Assembly (NCBI RefSeq): GCF_018613755.1
Contig: NZ_JAGGPP010000009.1
Span: 124,001-188,000 of the forward strand
Direction of reading: 5' to 3'
Source of the DNA: Arthrobacter sp. ISL-72
GTDB taxonomy: Bacteria; Actinomycetota; Actinomycetes; Actinomycetales; Micrococcaceae
DNA length: 64,000 bases
The notes under the pieces were generated by a model that saw only the letters and a program-made list of their open reading frames with translations, did not search any database and was not told the DNA's origin. Shown piece by piece: positions 38,555 through 49,860 of the stretch. Every line of letters begins with the position of its first letter. Position 1 is the stretch's first letter. A program made the translations under genes and the position numbers.

Positions 38555-39032
38555 TGCTGCCGTCTTTCGAAGGTGCGGGGTCGTTGAATATCTGGAGCCG
38601 CGCCGTGCTGAAGCCATAAATCTCTGCCGCTTGCCAGGTGACCACCGTGACAATGGCACCGACCACAAAGAAGCCGCCGTCGAGCCAGTCCGGCCGGCCA
38701 AGGGCAAAGAGAACGATGGCAAACCCGACAACCTTGATGAAGTACGTGGCCACGAACAGTCCGATCGCGCCCGAGGGGTTCGTTCGGCCGGCGAAATGGC
38801 CGACCACAAGGCTGATGGCAAAGAACACTGCGACCAGGCCGCCGCCAAGAAGTGCCGACAGCGCCGACTCTACGCCAGCGACGAAGTAGGCTGCGATGCC
38901 TGCCAGGAGCAGCGCCGCCCCTGCAACCAGGGAGCTGATCTTCAGAAGCCTCAGCCACAGTGATTTTGTGGGGCCAGAGACACCAACCGGTCCGTTGCCG
39001 GATCTGTGTCCGGGTTCGGCGTTGGAGGTCAT
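38547..39032 (-). CDS. AtpI-like membrane protein, first gene of atp operon
   Basis: 161 residues with four hydrophobic helices; conserved GGGLVAVFFAISL and WLDGGFFVVGAIVTVVTWQ segments. In position it matches M. tuberculosis Rv1303 in front of atpB. It probably acts with AtpZ in Fo assembly. A TAGAAT promoter lies about 64-70 nt upstream. Confidence 0.8.
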   Translation of the reverse strand: MTSNAEPGHRSGNGPVGVSGPTKSLWLRLLKISSLVAGAALLLAGIAAYFVAGVESALSALLGGGLVAVFFAISLVVGHFAGRTNPSGAIGLFVATYFIKVVGFAIVLFALGRPDWLDGGFFVVGAIVTVVTWQAAEIYGFSTARLQIFNDPAPSKDGSNE

Positions 39033-39095
39033 GAGATCCCAATCGTCGTGTGCTGCAGGCTGCCAGGTGTGCGTACAGCGAGTAGCTGCACTGGA

Positions 39096-39124
39096 ATTCT
39101 ACATGAGATAGAAATTATTCCGAA
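39096..39124 (-). promoter_or_regulatory. Likely promoter of the ATP synthase operon
   Basis: On the minus strand: TTCGGA (39119-39124), 17-bp spacer, TAGAAT (39096-39101). Transcription would start near 39089, leaving a leader of about 57 nt to the AtpI-like gene. The region is distinctly AT-richer than its surroundings. Confidence 0.5.
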
Positions 39125-39139
39125 AAGAGACACCACGGG

Positions 39140-40300
39140 TCACTCCTGGCCGCCCGCTTCCGCTTCGGCCTCGCATTCCGCTTCGGACCGCGGCCCCGGT
39201 CCGGGCGCCTTGTCACGGAGGTAGGGCCAGGCCGTCACAACAGCCATGATCGAGGCTGCCAGCACGTCGACGGCAAGCACGACCTGCCAGGGGTAGACCA
39301 CGAACGCCAGGCCGCCAAACGCCAGGACGCAGGTCCAGGCATACATCAGGAGGACCGAGGCCCGGTGTGAGTAGCCGATGTCCATGAGCTTGTGGTGCAG
39401 GTGGCCCCGGTCGGCCGACCACGGCGAACGGCCCACCGCCGTGCGCCGGATGACGGCGAGGCCCAGGTCCAGGAGCGGCAGGAAGAGCACCGCAAACGGA
39501 AGGAGGATGGGGATGATCGTGGGAATACCGTTGACCCGGTCATAGAGGCCTGAGGAGATCTGCCCGGTGGAGACCACACCGGCCGACGCCATCAGGAGTC
39601 CGATGAGCATGGCACCGGAATCGCCCATGAAGATCTTCGACGGAAACCAATTGTGGAGCAGGAAGCCCATGGCGCTGCCCACCACGACCGCCGTCAGCAG
39701 GGTGGCCAGGTCTGAACGGTCCAGGATCGGGGCGGTCCGGTGCACCCAGTAAGCGGTCAGGAAGAACGCCGCTCCCCCGATGATGGCAACGCCTGCGGCA
39801 AGGCCGTCCAGCCCGTCGATGAAGTTGAACGCGTTCATGGCCGTGACGATCAGTCCGGCAGTCAGCACGATGCTCACGATTTCGTTCTCGATAACCACCG
39901 GTTCCGGAATCAACGGCACAATCGTCATCCGTACGCCCCAGACGGCCACCACCAGTGCGGCCGCGCTCTGGCCGATCAGCTTCACCCACCAGCGCAGGTC
40001 CAGAAGATCATCGGCCAGGCCCACGATGACAATCAATGTTGCACCGGCCAGCACTCCCCAGGGCGAGGCGTTGCCGCGAAAGATGTCCTTGACGAAGAAT
40101 GACTGGCTGGCCACCACAAGCGCCGCCAGGAATCCTGCATATATGCCCAGCCCGCCCAGCCGGGAGACCTTGTGCGAGTGCGTATCCCGGCTGCGGATCG
40201 GCGAGAACAGTTTGAGTCGGTTGCCGAGAAGGCGTGCACCCCAGGTCGCGCTGTAGGAAACCGCGGCAGCCGTCAGCATCATGAGCAGGTACATGATCAT
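39140..40300 (-). CDS. wecA: Polyprenyl-phosphate GlcNAc-1-phosphate transferase (WecA/TagO family)
   Basis: 386 residues, about eleven membrane helices. Catalytic cytosolic motifs of the MraY/WecA superfamily: GLADDLLDLRW (Asp-Asp), NAFNFIDGLDGLAAG and the C-terminal HLHHKLMDIGYSHR histidines. It transfers a GlcNAc-1-P to the lipid carrier and starts cell-wall polysaccharide or galactan linker synthesis. The C-terminus ends in an Ala/Glu-rich tail. Location before the atp operon matches Rv1302. Confidence 0.92.
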   Translation of the reverse strand: MIMYLLMMLTAAAVSYSATWGARLLGNRLKLFSPIRSRDTHSHKVSRLGGLGIYAGFLAALVVASQSFFVKDIFRGNASPWGVLAGATLIVIVGLADDLLDLRWWVKLIGQSAAALVVAVWGVRMTIVPLIPEPVVIENEIVSIVLTAGLIVTAMNAFNFIDGLDGLAAGVAIIGGAAFFLTAYWVHRTAPILDRSDLATLLTAVVVGSAMGFLLHNWFPSKIFMGDSGAMLIGLLMASAGVVSTGQISSGLYDRVNGIPTIIPILLPFAVLFLPLLDLGLAVIRRTAVGRSPWSADRGHLHHKLMDIGYSHRASVLLMYAWTCVLAFGGLAFVVYPWQVVLAVDVLAASIMAVVTAWPYLRDKAPGPGPRSEAECEAEAEAGGQE

Positions 40301-40541
40301 GGGAAAGCCACCTTCCCCGCGCAGTCAGCGGAACCGGCCCCGGACAGTTTGTATCCCTGCGGCCGGGTCAACGACGGGGGGCAGGGATTGCTCGGGCGGG
40401 ATCGCTGTGGATCTGACTTTCGATAAATGAAACTTCTCCGTCGCCGTGCGCGCGACAGGCAGTGCGTAGTGCCTGACAGGGCTGTATTACAGTGGACTCT
40501 AGTCAAGATACTAATGCCAACGGCTAGCTGGCTTCGCGTCA

Positions 40542-40580
40542 CACGGCCCATCGCCGGCGGGAAAACCTCCGGCGGCCGTG
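40542..40580 (+). promoter_or_regulatory. Hairpin before the GT2 ribosome site, in the wecA-GT2 spacer
   Basis: CACGGC and CGCCGG (40542-40547, 40552-40557) pair with CCGGCG and GCCGTG (40569-40574, 40575-40580), with a 4-nt bulge and 11-nt loop. It ends 16 nt before the ATG, next to GAAAGGAA. The rest of the 296-bp divergent spacer holds a small hairpin CAGGCA/TGCCTG (40456-40475) and no clear promoter. Confidence 0.45.
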
Positions 40581-40596
40581 CTGAAAGGAACCACGA

Positions 40597-41493
40597 ATGT
40601 CCATGTCGGTTGCAGTTGCTGCCGTGACGTTTGACCGTCCCCGGGAGCTGGCCGTGCTCCTGAACGCCATCAACAACCAGACCGCCGCGGTGCAGTCCAT
40701 TTGCCTGGTGGACAGCGGGACCGTGCCCGCCAAAGAGGTGGCTGAAGAGCACGCCAACGTGGACTACGTCCGGTCCGAAGCGAACCTGGGCGGTGCCGGC
40801 GGATTTTCCCTGGCCATCCTCAAAGCGGTCGCGAGCGGCGCTGACTGGATCTGGATGATGGACGACGACGCCGAGCCCGGCGACCCGGAATGCCTCGCCA
40901 CGCTGCTGCGGGAGGCTGAGGCGCGCGGCTTGGATGCCGTGGTTCCCCTCGTGGCCGCGCCCGGCCACCCGGACCGGTTGTCCTTTTTCTTCCGGCTCGA
41001 CGGCAAAGTGACGCACAACCGTGCCGAAGTCGAGAAACTCGGTTTCCTGCCCGACGACGGACACTTCTTCAACGGCGCGCTGATCCGGTCCGACGTCTTC
41101 TTCAAGGTGGGCCTTCCGGACATGCGGCTTTTCATCCGGGGCGACGAGGTGGACTTCACCATCAGGCTCCGCAAGGCCGGCATCCGGTTCGGGACGGTGA
41201 CCACCACGGCCATCACCCATCCCCACGCGTTTGCAGAAACCAAGCATGTGTTCGGTGCGAGGTGGCACGTCATTGTTCCCGAGACCGCTTTCAAGCGTTA
41301 CTACTACTACCGGAACCGCGGGTACCTGATCCGCCGCCATTTCCGCGTCAAGTCGCTGGTCGCCGATGTTGGCGGTTACCTGGGCTACTTCCTGCGCCGC
41401 GGGGACTTCCGCGGCCTGGCCGACTGGTTCCGGGCCTTTTCCACCGGTCTCCGGGGCAAGGGCTTCGCGCCCCTGAAGGACCAGAAGTTCTAG
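40597..41493 (+). CDS. Family 2 glycosyltransferase
   Basis: 298-residue GT-A enzyme. N-terminal VAVAAVTFDRPRELAVLLNAI, LGGAGGFSLAI, and the metal motif WMMDDDAEPGDPE are typical; IRGDEVDFTIRLRKAG is the acceptor-site region. It resembles galactofuranosyl- or rhamnosyl-type transferases acting on lipid-linked wall glycans. ATG with GAAAGGAACC upstream. It is divergent from wecA and convergent with the TagA-like gene. Confidence 0.88.
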   Translation: MSMSVAVAAVTFDRPRELAVLLNAINNQTAAVQSICLVDSGTVPAKEVAEEHANVDYVRSEANLGGAGGFSLAILKAVASGADWIWMMDDDAEPGDPECLATLLREAEARGLDAVVPLVAAPGHPDRLSFFFRLDGKVTHNRAEVEKLGFLPDDGHFFNGALIRSDVFFKVGLPDMRLFIRGDEVDFTIRLRKAGIRFGTVTTTAITHPHAFAETKHVFGARWHVIVPETAFKRYYYYRNRGYLIRRHFRVKSLVADVGGYLGYFLRRGDFRGLADWFRAFSTGLRGKGFAPLKDQKF

Positions 41494-41521
41494 AAGAACC
41501 GGAAGTTCCAGCCTGAAGGGC

Positions 41522-41555
41522 GGCGGCGCCTAGCGCCTGGAGGTCAGGCGCCGCC
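41522..41555. terminator. Alternative hairpins at the GT2/TagA convergence
   Basis: Outer arms GGCGGCGCC/GGCGCCGCC (41522-41530 and 41547-41555) and competing inner arms GCGCCTG/CAGGCGC (41533-41539 and 41545-41551). The structure covers the stop codon of the TagA-like gene. No T-run follows; it is likely a bidirectional block for both convergent genes. Confidence 0.5.
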
Positions 41556-42288
41556 GGATCAGCAGGCCCAGCAGCACCCAGGGCTCGCCGAACACCCGGT
41601 AGGCGACCCGGCGCGGATGCAGCAGCAGCCGCCAGGCCCATTCCAGCCCCAGGCGTCCCAGCCAGCGCGGAGCCAGCTTCTGGATCCCGGCAATCTGCTC
41701 AATCGCGCCGCCAACGGCGCAGTACACGGCGGGCGGCAACGCTGCCAGCCTGCGCTGGAGCACCAGCTCCTGCAGCGGCATGCCCAGGCCAAGGAGCACC
41801 AGTTGCGGACGCAGCTGTGTCAGCCATTCCACCGCCCCGCCTTCGAGCTCCTCGTTCCACCCCTCACCGGGGAGGCCGGCAACCTTGGCGTGGGGAACGA
41901 TGCCGGACAACCGCGCCACGGCCTTCGCATTCGCCTCCGCGCCGGCGCCGATGACGGCAATCCGTTCAAGACCTTCAACGCCGCCCAGGGCCGGGATCCA
42001 GTCGGTCGATCCCAGGCGGTAATCCATGACCGGGGCGTCGGCTTCGCCGGTCCTTCCCCACAGCCACAGCACCGGAGCGCCGTCGAGGAGCACGATATCG
42101 CTGTTCTCGTAGAGGGCACGGAATTCCGGATCGGAGTGGAACAGCGTGACGCTGTGCAGGTTGTGGCCCACTACCGTGCGGGTTGAACCCTCGGCCACAA
42201 AGCGGTTGAGCGCCGTAGTGAGTTCCGGAACGGTCATGGGCGTCGCGTCAACGCCAAGGACAGGGACATGCTGCCGCGTCAGGATCAT
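41530..42288 (-). CDS. WecG/TagA/CpsF family glycosyltransferase
   Basis: 252-residue GT26 enzyme. Opening VLGVDATPMTVPELT, HNLHSVTLFHSDPEFRALYENSDIVLLDG in family pattern, LVLLGLGMPLQE and AVYCAVGGAIEQIAG are diagnostic. These add the second sugar (ManNAc or ManNAcA) to the WecA product. Its start overlaps the tsaC stop by 4 nt. Together with WecA and the GT2 gene it points to an undecaprenyl-linked wall polymer. Confidence 0.9.
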   Translation of the reverse strand: MILTRQHVPVLGVDATPMTVPELTTALNRFVAEGSTRTVVGHNLHSVTLFHSDPEFRALYENSDIVLLDGAPVLWLWGRTGEADAPVMDYRLGSTDWIPALGGVEGLERIAVIGAGAEANAKAVARLSGIVPHAKVAGLPGEGWNEELEGGAVEWLTQLRPQLVLLGLGMPLQELVLQRRLAALPPAVYCAVGGAIEQIAGIQKLAPRWLGRLGLEWAWRLLLHPRRVAYRVFGEPWVLLGLLIRRRLTSRR

Positions 42289-43025
42289 TCGGCGCCGGAC
42301 CCGGTCGGGCGTGCGTCAGCCGCAGAAGCTGGCTCCGCTTCAGCGGCAGCGTCGTCGGCTGCGTTGCCGTCCACATCCAGCAGGCCCGGTACAACCTCAC
42401 GCAGCCGCTCCACGGGAATTGCGCCCTGGCGGACAACCCGCAGCGGAAGCGCAGTTGCGTCGACAATGGTCGACGGAAGCGCCTCGGCGCCCCCGGCCGG
42501 CCGGAGGCCTCCCTCAAGGTAAACCTCCACCGACTCAGCAAGCTGGGCCAGTGCATCCGCGGCGGTCCGCGCAGCGGTCTGGCCGGTGCGGTTCGCGGAG
42601 GAAACCGCCAAGGGTCCGGTGAGGGTCAGCAGGTCCTGGGCGACGTCGTCGGCCGGCATCCGCAGCGCAACGGTGCCCTTGGTTTCACCCAGGTCCCAGT
42701 CAAGGGAGGGCTGGGCGTGGAAGATCATGGTGAGGCCGCCGGGCCAGAACGCTTCGGCAAGCTTGCGGGCTTCGGCCGGCACGTCCGTTGCCAGTCCGTC
42801 CAGGGCGTTCAGCCGCGGGATCAGGACAGGCGGGGGCATTTTCCGGCTCCGTCCCTTCGAGACGAGGAGCATGGTCACCGCCTGTGGCGAAAAGGCGTCC
42901 GCGGCGATTCCATACACGGTGTCGGTCGGGAACACCACGCATTTGTGTTCGCGGATGGCCCGCTGGGCGTGTTCAAGGCCTTCGGCGCGCTGGTCAGCTG
43001 CCGTGCAGTCGTAGGTTGTGGTCAC
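42285..43025 (-). CDS. tsaC: L-threonylcarbamoyladenylate synthase (Sua5/TsaC)
   Basis: Makes threonylcarbamoyl-AMP for t6A37 of ANN-decoding tRNAs. 246 residues. KCVVFPTDTVYGIAADAF, SKGRSRKMPPPVLI and PLAVSSANRTGQ are the YrdC-domain hallmarks. There is a Glu/Ala-rich tail of about 40 residues after the domain. GTG start. Adjacent to prmC and prfA, the classic actinobacterial order (Rv1299-Rv1301). Confidence 0.95.
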   Translation of the reverse strand: MTTTYDCTAADQRAEGLEHAQRAIREHKCVVFPTDTVYGIAADAFSPQAVTMLLVSKGRSRKMPPPVLIPRLNALDGLATDVPAEARKLAEAFWPGGLTMIFHAQPSLDWDLGETKGTVALRMPADDVAQDLLTLTGPLAVSSANRTGQTAARTAADALAQLAESVEVYLEGGLRPAGGAEALPSTIVDATALPLRVVRQGAIPVERLREVVPGLLDVDGNAADDAAAEAEPASAADARPTGSGAE

Positions 43026-43091
43026 TGGCCTATTCTTTCATCACTTCTTGCGCTGCGTTTTGATGCACTGCCTGGTTTTCAAATACTGCAT

Positions 43092-43961
43092 TTACGCGTT
43101 GGACAATGGGGTGAAGACGGCACTGGTGGCGCGCTCCTTGCCGTTGAGGTCCAGGTGCGTGGTGACCTCGGACCATACGCCGCCGGCCCTCAGCATGGCG
43201 GCGATCCAGCCCGCCTGGACTTCGGCGTGTTCCATCACGAAGTAGCCGCCGGGGACCAGCAGCCGCGCAGCTGAGGCAGCGGCCGCCGTCGGAAGTTCCA
43301 TTCCGTCCGCTCCCCCGCCGTAAAGCGCCTCGGGCGGATCGTGCAGGGCCACTTCGGGTTCGTTCGGGACGGCTTCGGCCGGAATGTACGGCGGGTTGGA
43401 GATCACGACGTCGAACGTGCCGTTGTGCTCCTGCAGTGCGTCGCGCAGGTCACCGCGGACGAGTTTGACGCCCAACGGCGCCAGATTCCTTGCAGCCCAC
43501 GCATGGGCGAATTCACTGAATTCCACCGCATGGACCTCGGCGTCCGGAACCTCATGGGCGATGGAACCTGCAATCGCGCCGGAACCGGTGCCAAGGTCCG
43601 CCACTTTGGGACGGTGCGTTTCCGCCAGCCGGTCAATCACCAGCTGGACCACCGACTCAGTTTCGGGTCGGGGGATGAAGACGCCGGGACCCACTGCGAG
43701 CTGCAGGTAGCGGAAGTGGGCCACGCCGGTGATGTGTTGCAGCGGGACTCGCCTGGCCCGCTCGGCGACCAGGTCCGCGTAGCCGTCCGGTTCCGGCGAA
43801 TCCCCCAGCAGCATGGCCCGGAGGCGGCCCAGACCGACGCCCAGCAGATGGTCCGCCAGCAGTTCGGCGTCCACCCGCGGGCTGGGGACACCTGCATGGG
43901 CCAGCAGCTCAGTTGCTTCGCGGACTGCTTCAGCCAGGCTCAATCCTGTTCCGAGTGTCAT
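43092..43961 (-). CDS. prmC: Release factor glutamine methyltransferase
   Basis: Methylates the GGQ glutamine of RF1 and RF2. 289 residues: N-terminal helical domain, then SAM motif VADLGTGSGAIAGSIA and catalytic VVISNPPYIP near residue 185. It lies 18 nt after prfA, whose product is its substrate. Normal length. Confidence 0.96.
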   Translation of the reverse strand: MTLGTGLSLAEAVREATELLAHAGVPSPRVDAELLADHLLGVGLGRLRAMLLGDSPEPDGYADLVAERARRVPLQHITGVAHFRYLQLAVGPGVFIPRPETESVVQLVIDRLAETHRPKVADLGTGSGAIAGSIAHEVPDAEVHAVEFSEFAHAWAARNLAPLGVKLVRGDLRDALQEHNGTFDVVISNPPYIPAEAVPNEPEVALHDPPEALYGGGADGMELPTAAAASAARLLVPGGYFVMEHAEVQAGWIAAMLRAGGVWSEVTTHLDLNGKERATSAVFTPLSNA

Positions 43962-43979
43962 CGATCGACCGGCCGGTGG

Positions 43980-45053
43980 CTATTCCCCGATGGCGTCCAG
44001 GCGGGCCTGTTCGTCCATCTCGATCGCGGACTGGATGACCGGCTCAAGATCCCCGTTCATGACCTGGTCCAGGTTGTACGCCTTGTAGCCGGTGCGGTGG
44101 TCCGCAATCCGGTTTTCGGGGTAGTTGTACGTGCGGATGCGCTCGGAACGGTCCATGGTGCGGATCTGGGACTTCCGCTGGGCCGAGTTTTCGGCGTCGA
44201 TCTGCTCCTGCTGGTGCGCCAGGATGCGGGCCCGCAGGACGCGCATGCCGGCTTCACGGTTCTGCAGCTGCGACTTCTCGTTCTGCATGGCCACCACGAT
44301 TCCGGTGGGAAGGTGCGTGATGCGGACGGCGGAGTCGGTGGTGTTAACGGACTGTCCGCCGGGACCCGAGGACCGGTAGACGTCGATCTTGAGGTCGTTC
44401 TGGTTGATCTCGAGTTCCTCGGGCTCGTCCACTTCGGGAAGCACCAGCACACCGGCAGCCGAGGTGTGGATGCGGCCCTGGGATTCCGTCACCGGCACGC
44501 GCTGGACGCGGTGCACCCCGCCTTCGAACTTCAGCCGCGCATACACGCCCTCGGCGGGATCGTTTGAACTGCCCTTGACGGCCATCTGGACGTCCTTGTA
44601 CCCGCCAAGGTCCGATTCGTTGGCGGAGATGAGCTCGGTTTTCCAGCCGCGCGACTCCGCGTACCGGGTGTACATGCGCAGTAGGTCGCCGGCGAACAGC
44701 GCGGCCTCATCGCCGCCTTCACCGCCCTTGACCTCAAGGATCACATTCCGCGCATCGTCCGGATCCCGCGGAATCAGCAGGCGCCGCAGCTTGGCCGAAG
44801 CCGTCTCCAGCGACGCCTCCAACTCAGGAACCTCCGCAGCAAACTCCGGGTCCTCGTCCGCCATCTCCTTGGCAGCAGCAAGGTCATCACGGATGGCCTC
44901 CCACTTGTGATAGGCCTCCACAATGCCGTTCAACTGAGCAGAACGCCGCCCCAGCTTCCGGGCCAGCTTCTGGTCAGCATAAACAGCAGGATCCCCCAGC
45001 TGCGCCTGGATAGCATCATGCTCATCCAACAGGCCCTGTACGGACTCAAACAT
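43980..45053 (-). CDS. prfA: Peptide chain release factor 1
   Basis: Recognises UAA and UAG stops. 357 residues. The GGQ motif is in [10 protein letters not shown] near residue 230; the codon-recognition PxT region precedes it in the domain 2 area ([14 protein letters not shown] lies between). Standard start [16 protein letters not shown] with AAAGG before the ATG. First gene of prfA-prmC-tsaC. Confidence 0.97.
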   Translation of the reverse strand: MFESVQGLLDEHDAIQAQLGDPAVYADQKLARKLGRRSAQLNGIVEAYHKWEAIRDDLAAAKEMADEDPEFAAEVPELEASLETASAKLRRLLIPRDPDDARNVILEVKGGEGGDEAALFAGDLLRMYTRYAESRGWKTELISANESDLGGYKDVQMAVKGSSNDPAEGVYARLKFEGGVHRVQRVPVTESQGRIHTSAAGVLVLPEVDEPEELEINQNDLKIDVYRSSGPGGQSVNTTDSAVRITHLPTGIVVAMQNEKSQLQNREAGMRVLRARILAHQQEQIDAENSAQRKSQIRTMDRSERIRTYNYPENRIADHRTGYKAYNLDQVMNGDLEPVIQSAIEMDEQARLDAIGE

Positions 45054-45120
45054 TAGTCATTACCTTTCAACGCTCCGGTATCAGTTTAGTGACGCACACA
45101 GCGGTAGGTGACGGGCGACC

Positions 45121-45240
45121 GCCGTCGTATATTTTTGCCGGCCTGGGAGTGGCTTCGGGCCTGTCGGAGCGTTGCAGCTGACGTACGCAGTACGTCAGCT
45201 GCAACGCGAAGGGGCGGGGCCGGCAAAAATATGCGACGGC
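45121..45240. repeat. Nested palindrome between rho and prfA
   Basis: Outer arms 45121-45143 and 45218-45240 pair over 23 bp with a single T-G position; each contains a TATTTTTGCC-type core. Inside, 45169-45186 and 45190-45207 pair perfectly over 18 bp (GCGTTGCAGCTGACGTAC) around the 3-nt loop GCA. Unpaired parts are 25 nt left and 10 nt right. No open reading frame. It fills most of the 203-bp spacer. No flanking target duplication is obvious. Confidence 0.9.
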
Positions 45241-45256
45241 CCCACCCCCAGCTCAG

Positions 45257-47425
<2,169 letters not shown>

Positions 47426-47764
47426 GAAGGATCCTTCCCCCTCGACGGCGTCCAGACTGGGAGCTGGACGCGGTGATTTGATCTGGGCTGCAGTTCAGAT
47501 CTGCAGCCGGATTTCGGCCTTGCCGGATGGAATTCGGCCAGCAGGGCCGGATACTGATACGCCTCGAACATTCCAACAAGAGATCGGAATGGCGGACTGA
47601 CGATTCAGGGGTGCAGAGTGATTCTGCAGATTCCTGCGACAGACCAAGCAGGCGGCACCGGAGACTCTAGCGCAGTTGAAGTTTAGAGCAGCAAAGGAGT
47701 GGACAGGAGCCTTGGCCAACATCGGGTTCTTTTGACTGCCTGCGTTCTTCGACTGCCTGCGGGA
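47426..47764 (-). promoter_or_regulatory. Structured leader and likely promoter of rho
   Basis: 339-bp gap between thrB and rho without a gene. Reading towards rho it has a possible promoter (TTGCTG 47689-47694, 19-bp spacer, TAGAGT 47664-47669), hairpin GGCTGCAG/CTGCAGCC (47486-47493 and 47501-47508), hairpin GCGTCCAG/CTGGACGC (47448-47455 and 47464-47471) and the palindrome GAAGGATCCTTC (47426-47437) covering the ribosome site. The predicted leader is over 200 nt, fitting autoregulation as known for E. coli rho. Confidence 0.5.
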
Positions 47765-48751
47765 TTACCGCCGGTGCACTCCCACTTTAGCACCTTCGAC
47801 GTCCACCGCCAGCTTCATCACACGCCACCCCACGTCAGGCGTGTTGGCCTGGGTGTGGGCACCAATGAAGTCCACCACGGCGGCGGCCTCGTCTTCGCCG
47901 TTGGCGAGCACCAGGACGGTGGGGCCGGCACCGGATACAACAGCCGCGTAGCCCGCACGGCGCAGGGCCCGGATCAGGTCCGCACTGGGCCGCATCGCCT
48001 CGGCGCGGTAGCTCTGGTGGAGATAGTCCTCGGTGCCGGCCAGCAGGAATTCCGGCTTGCTGGTGAGGGCGTGGATCAGCAGCGCCGCCCTGCCGGAGTT
48101 CATTGCGGCTGCATGATGACCCACCGATGCCGGCAGGAGTGCGCGTGCCGCTTCAGTGGAAAGTTCATAGTCCGGGACTGCTACGACGGGAATCACGGAC
48201 TCGGCTACGGTGGCGCAGGTACTGCTGTACTGGTCACTGTCCTGCCACGACAGCGCCAGCCCGCCGAATATGGCCGGTGCGACGTTGTCGGGATGGCCTT
48301 CCATTTCGCTGGTGAGCTGCAGGATCCAGTCCTTGCCCCGGCGGGACCCTTCCGGAACCAGGGCATTCGCGGCGGTCACCGCCGCCACAACGGCCGACGC
48401 CGAGGACCCCAGGCCTCGGCCGTGCGGGTTGACGTTGTCGGCCGTGATCCTGAGGCCGTCGTGCCGGAAGCCGAGCCGGTGCAGGGCCTCGGTGATCGCC
48501 CTGGCCACCAGGTGGCTCGCGTCCCGCGGGAGTGTTTCCGCCCCTTCGCCGCTGAGGTCGAACTCCAACGCACCGCTGGCCAGGGTTTCCACGGTCAGGG
48601 TGTCGTGCAGCGAGAGGGCCAGCCCCAGGCTGTCATATCCGGGGCCGAGGTTGGCGCTGGTGGCGGGGACGCGGACGGTCACCAGCTGCCCGGCCGGCAC
48701 TGCTGGCGTACCGGCAGCGGACTCGGCCGGGACAGTGAGGGTGGTTTCCAA
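47765..48751 (-). CDS. thrB: Homoserine kinase
   Basis: Phosphorylates homoserine for threonine synthesis. 328 residues, GHMP fold: PATSANLGPGYDSLGLAL, ATP-binding GRGLGSSASAVVAAV, and the C-terminal SGAGPTVLVLA. The start is a TTG at 48751, two bases after the thrC TAG, with GGAAGAA just upstream inside thrC. A longer frame to 48853 lies within thrC and is not likely. Last gene of the argS-lysA-hom-thrC-thrB run. Confidence 0.94.
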   Translation of the reverse strand: METTLTVPAESAAGTPAVPAGQLVTVRVPATSANLGPGYDSLGLALSLHDTLTVETLASGALEFDLSGEGAETLPRDASHLVARAITEALHRLGFRHDGLRITADNVNPHGRGLGSSASAVVAAVTAANALVPEGSRRGKDWILQLTSEMEGHPDNVAPAIFGGLALSWQDSDQYSSTCATVAESVIPVVAVPDYELSTEAARALLPASVGHHAAAMNSGRAALLIHALTSKPEFLLAGTEDYLHQSYRAEAMRPSADLIRALRRAGYAAVVSGAGPTVLVLANGEDEAAAVVDFIGAHTQANTPDVGWRVMKLAVDVEGAKVGVHRR

Positions 48752-48753
48752 GG

Positions 48754-49860
48754 CTATTTTTCTTCCAGGCCAAGCTCGGCGGCAACGGTCACCACGTCGT
48801 TGGATACCTTGACGGGCTGGACATCGCTGCCGTCCTCGGTGCGCAGGGCCCACTGCGGGTCCTTCAGGCCGTGGCCGGTCACGGTGATCACGATGGTCTT
48901 GCCGGCGGGAACCCCGCCTGCCGCCTGCTTCTTGATCAGGCCGGCAACGCCTGCCGCGGAACCCGGTTCAACGAAGACGCCTTCCTTGGCCGACAACCAG
49001 CGGTGTGCTGCCAGGATTTCGTCGTCGGTGACCGAGTCGATGAACCCGCCGGATTCGTCGCGGGCGTCGATGGCCCCGTCCCATGAGGCAGGGTTGCCGA
49101 TGCGGATGGCCGTGGCGATGGTGTCCGGCTCGGTGATGGGGTGCCCGGCGACAAAGGGTGCTGCGCCGGCGGCCTGGAAGCCCCACATCTGCGGGGTCTT
49201 GGTGGAGACGGCGGGAAGTGTGCCCGCGGTCTCGGACTCGAACGGCTTGGAGTACTCCTTGTAGCCCTTCCAGTAGGCCGTGATGTTGCCGGCGTTCCCG
49301 ACCGGGAGGACGTGGATGTCCGGCGCGTCGCCAAGCGCATCAACGATTTCGAAGGCGCCGGTCTTCTGGCCCTGGATGCGGGCCGGGTTCACGGAGTTCA
49401 CCAGGAACACCGGGTAGGACTCGCCCAGTTTGCGGGCAATGTCCAGGCAGTTGTCGAAGTTGCCGTCGACCTGCAGGAGCGTGGCGCCGTGGGCGATTGC
49501 CTGGCTCAGCTTGCCCATGGAGATCTTGCCCTCGGGCACCAGCACGGCGCACTTGAGGCCGGCTGCGGTGGCGTAGGCCGCAGCCGATGCTGACGTGTTG
49601 CCGGTGGAGGCGCACACCACGGCCTTGGCCCCGGAGGCCACCGCGGCCGTCATGGCCATGGTCATGCCGCGGTCCTTGAAGGACCCCGTGGGGTTCATGC
49701 CTTCCACCTTGAGGTACACGGTGGAGCCGGTGAGTTCGGAGAGCTTCTGCGCGTGGACCAGCGGAGTGCCGCCCTCACCGAGGGTGATGACCTTGGTGCT
49801 TTCCGTTACGGGCAAACGATCAGCGTATTCGCGGATGACACCGCGCCATTGGTGAGCCAC
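48754..49860 (-). CDS. thrC: Threonine synthase
   Basis: PLP enzyme, 368 residues. The PLP lysine is in [14 protein letters not shown] near residue 58; [15 protein letters not shown] and [11 protein letters not shown] bind substrate phosphate and cofactor. GTG start directly after the hom stop codon (TAA then GTG). Short actinobacterial-type enzyme. Confidence 0.96.
   Translation of the reverse strand: MAHQWRGVIREYADRLPVTESTKVITLGEGGTPLVHAQKLSELTGSTVYLKVEGMNPTGSFKDRGMTMAMTAAVASGAKAVVCASTGNTSASAAAYATAAGLKCAVLVPEGKISMGKLSQAIAHGATLLQVDGNFDNCLDIARKLGESYPVFLVNSVNPARIQGQKTGAFEIVDALGDAPDIHVLPVGNAGNITAYWKGYKEYSKPFESETAGTLPAVSTKTPQMWGFQAAGAAPFVAGHPITEPDTIATAIRIGNPASWDGAIDARDESGGFIDSVTDDEILAAHRWLSAKEGVFVEPGSAAGVAGLIKKQAAGGVPAGKTIVITVTGHGLKDPQWALRTEDGSDVQPVKVSNDVVTVAAELGLEEK

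Noticed and set aside
45121-45240. Classical intrinsic terminator of rho or prfA
   Set aside because: T-run lies inside the stem rather than after it, and the inner stem is separated by unpaired bases.
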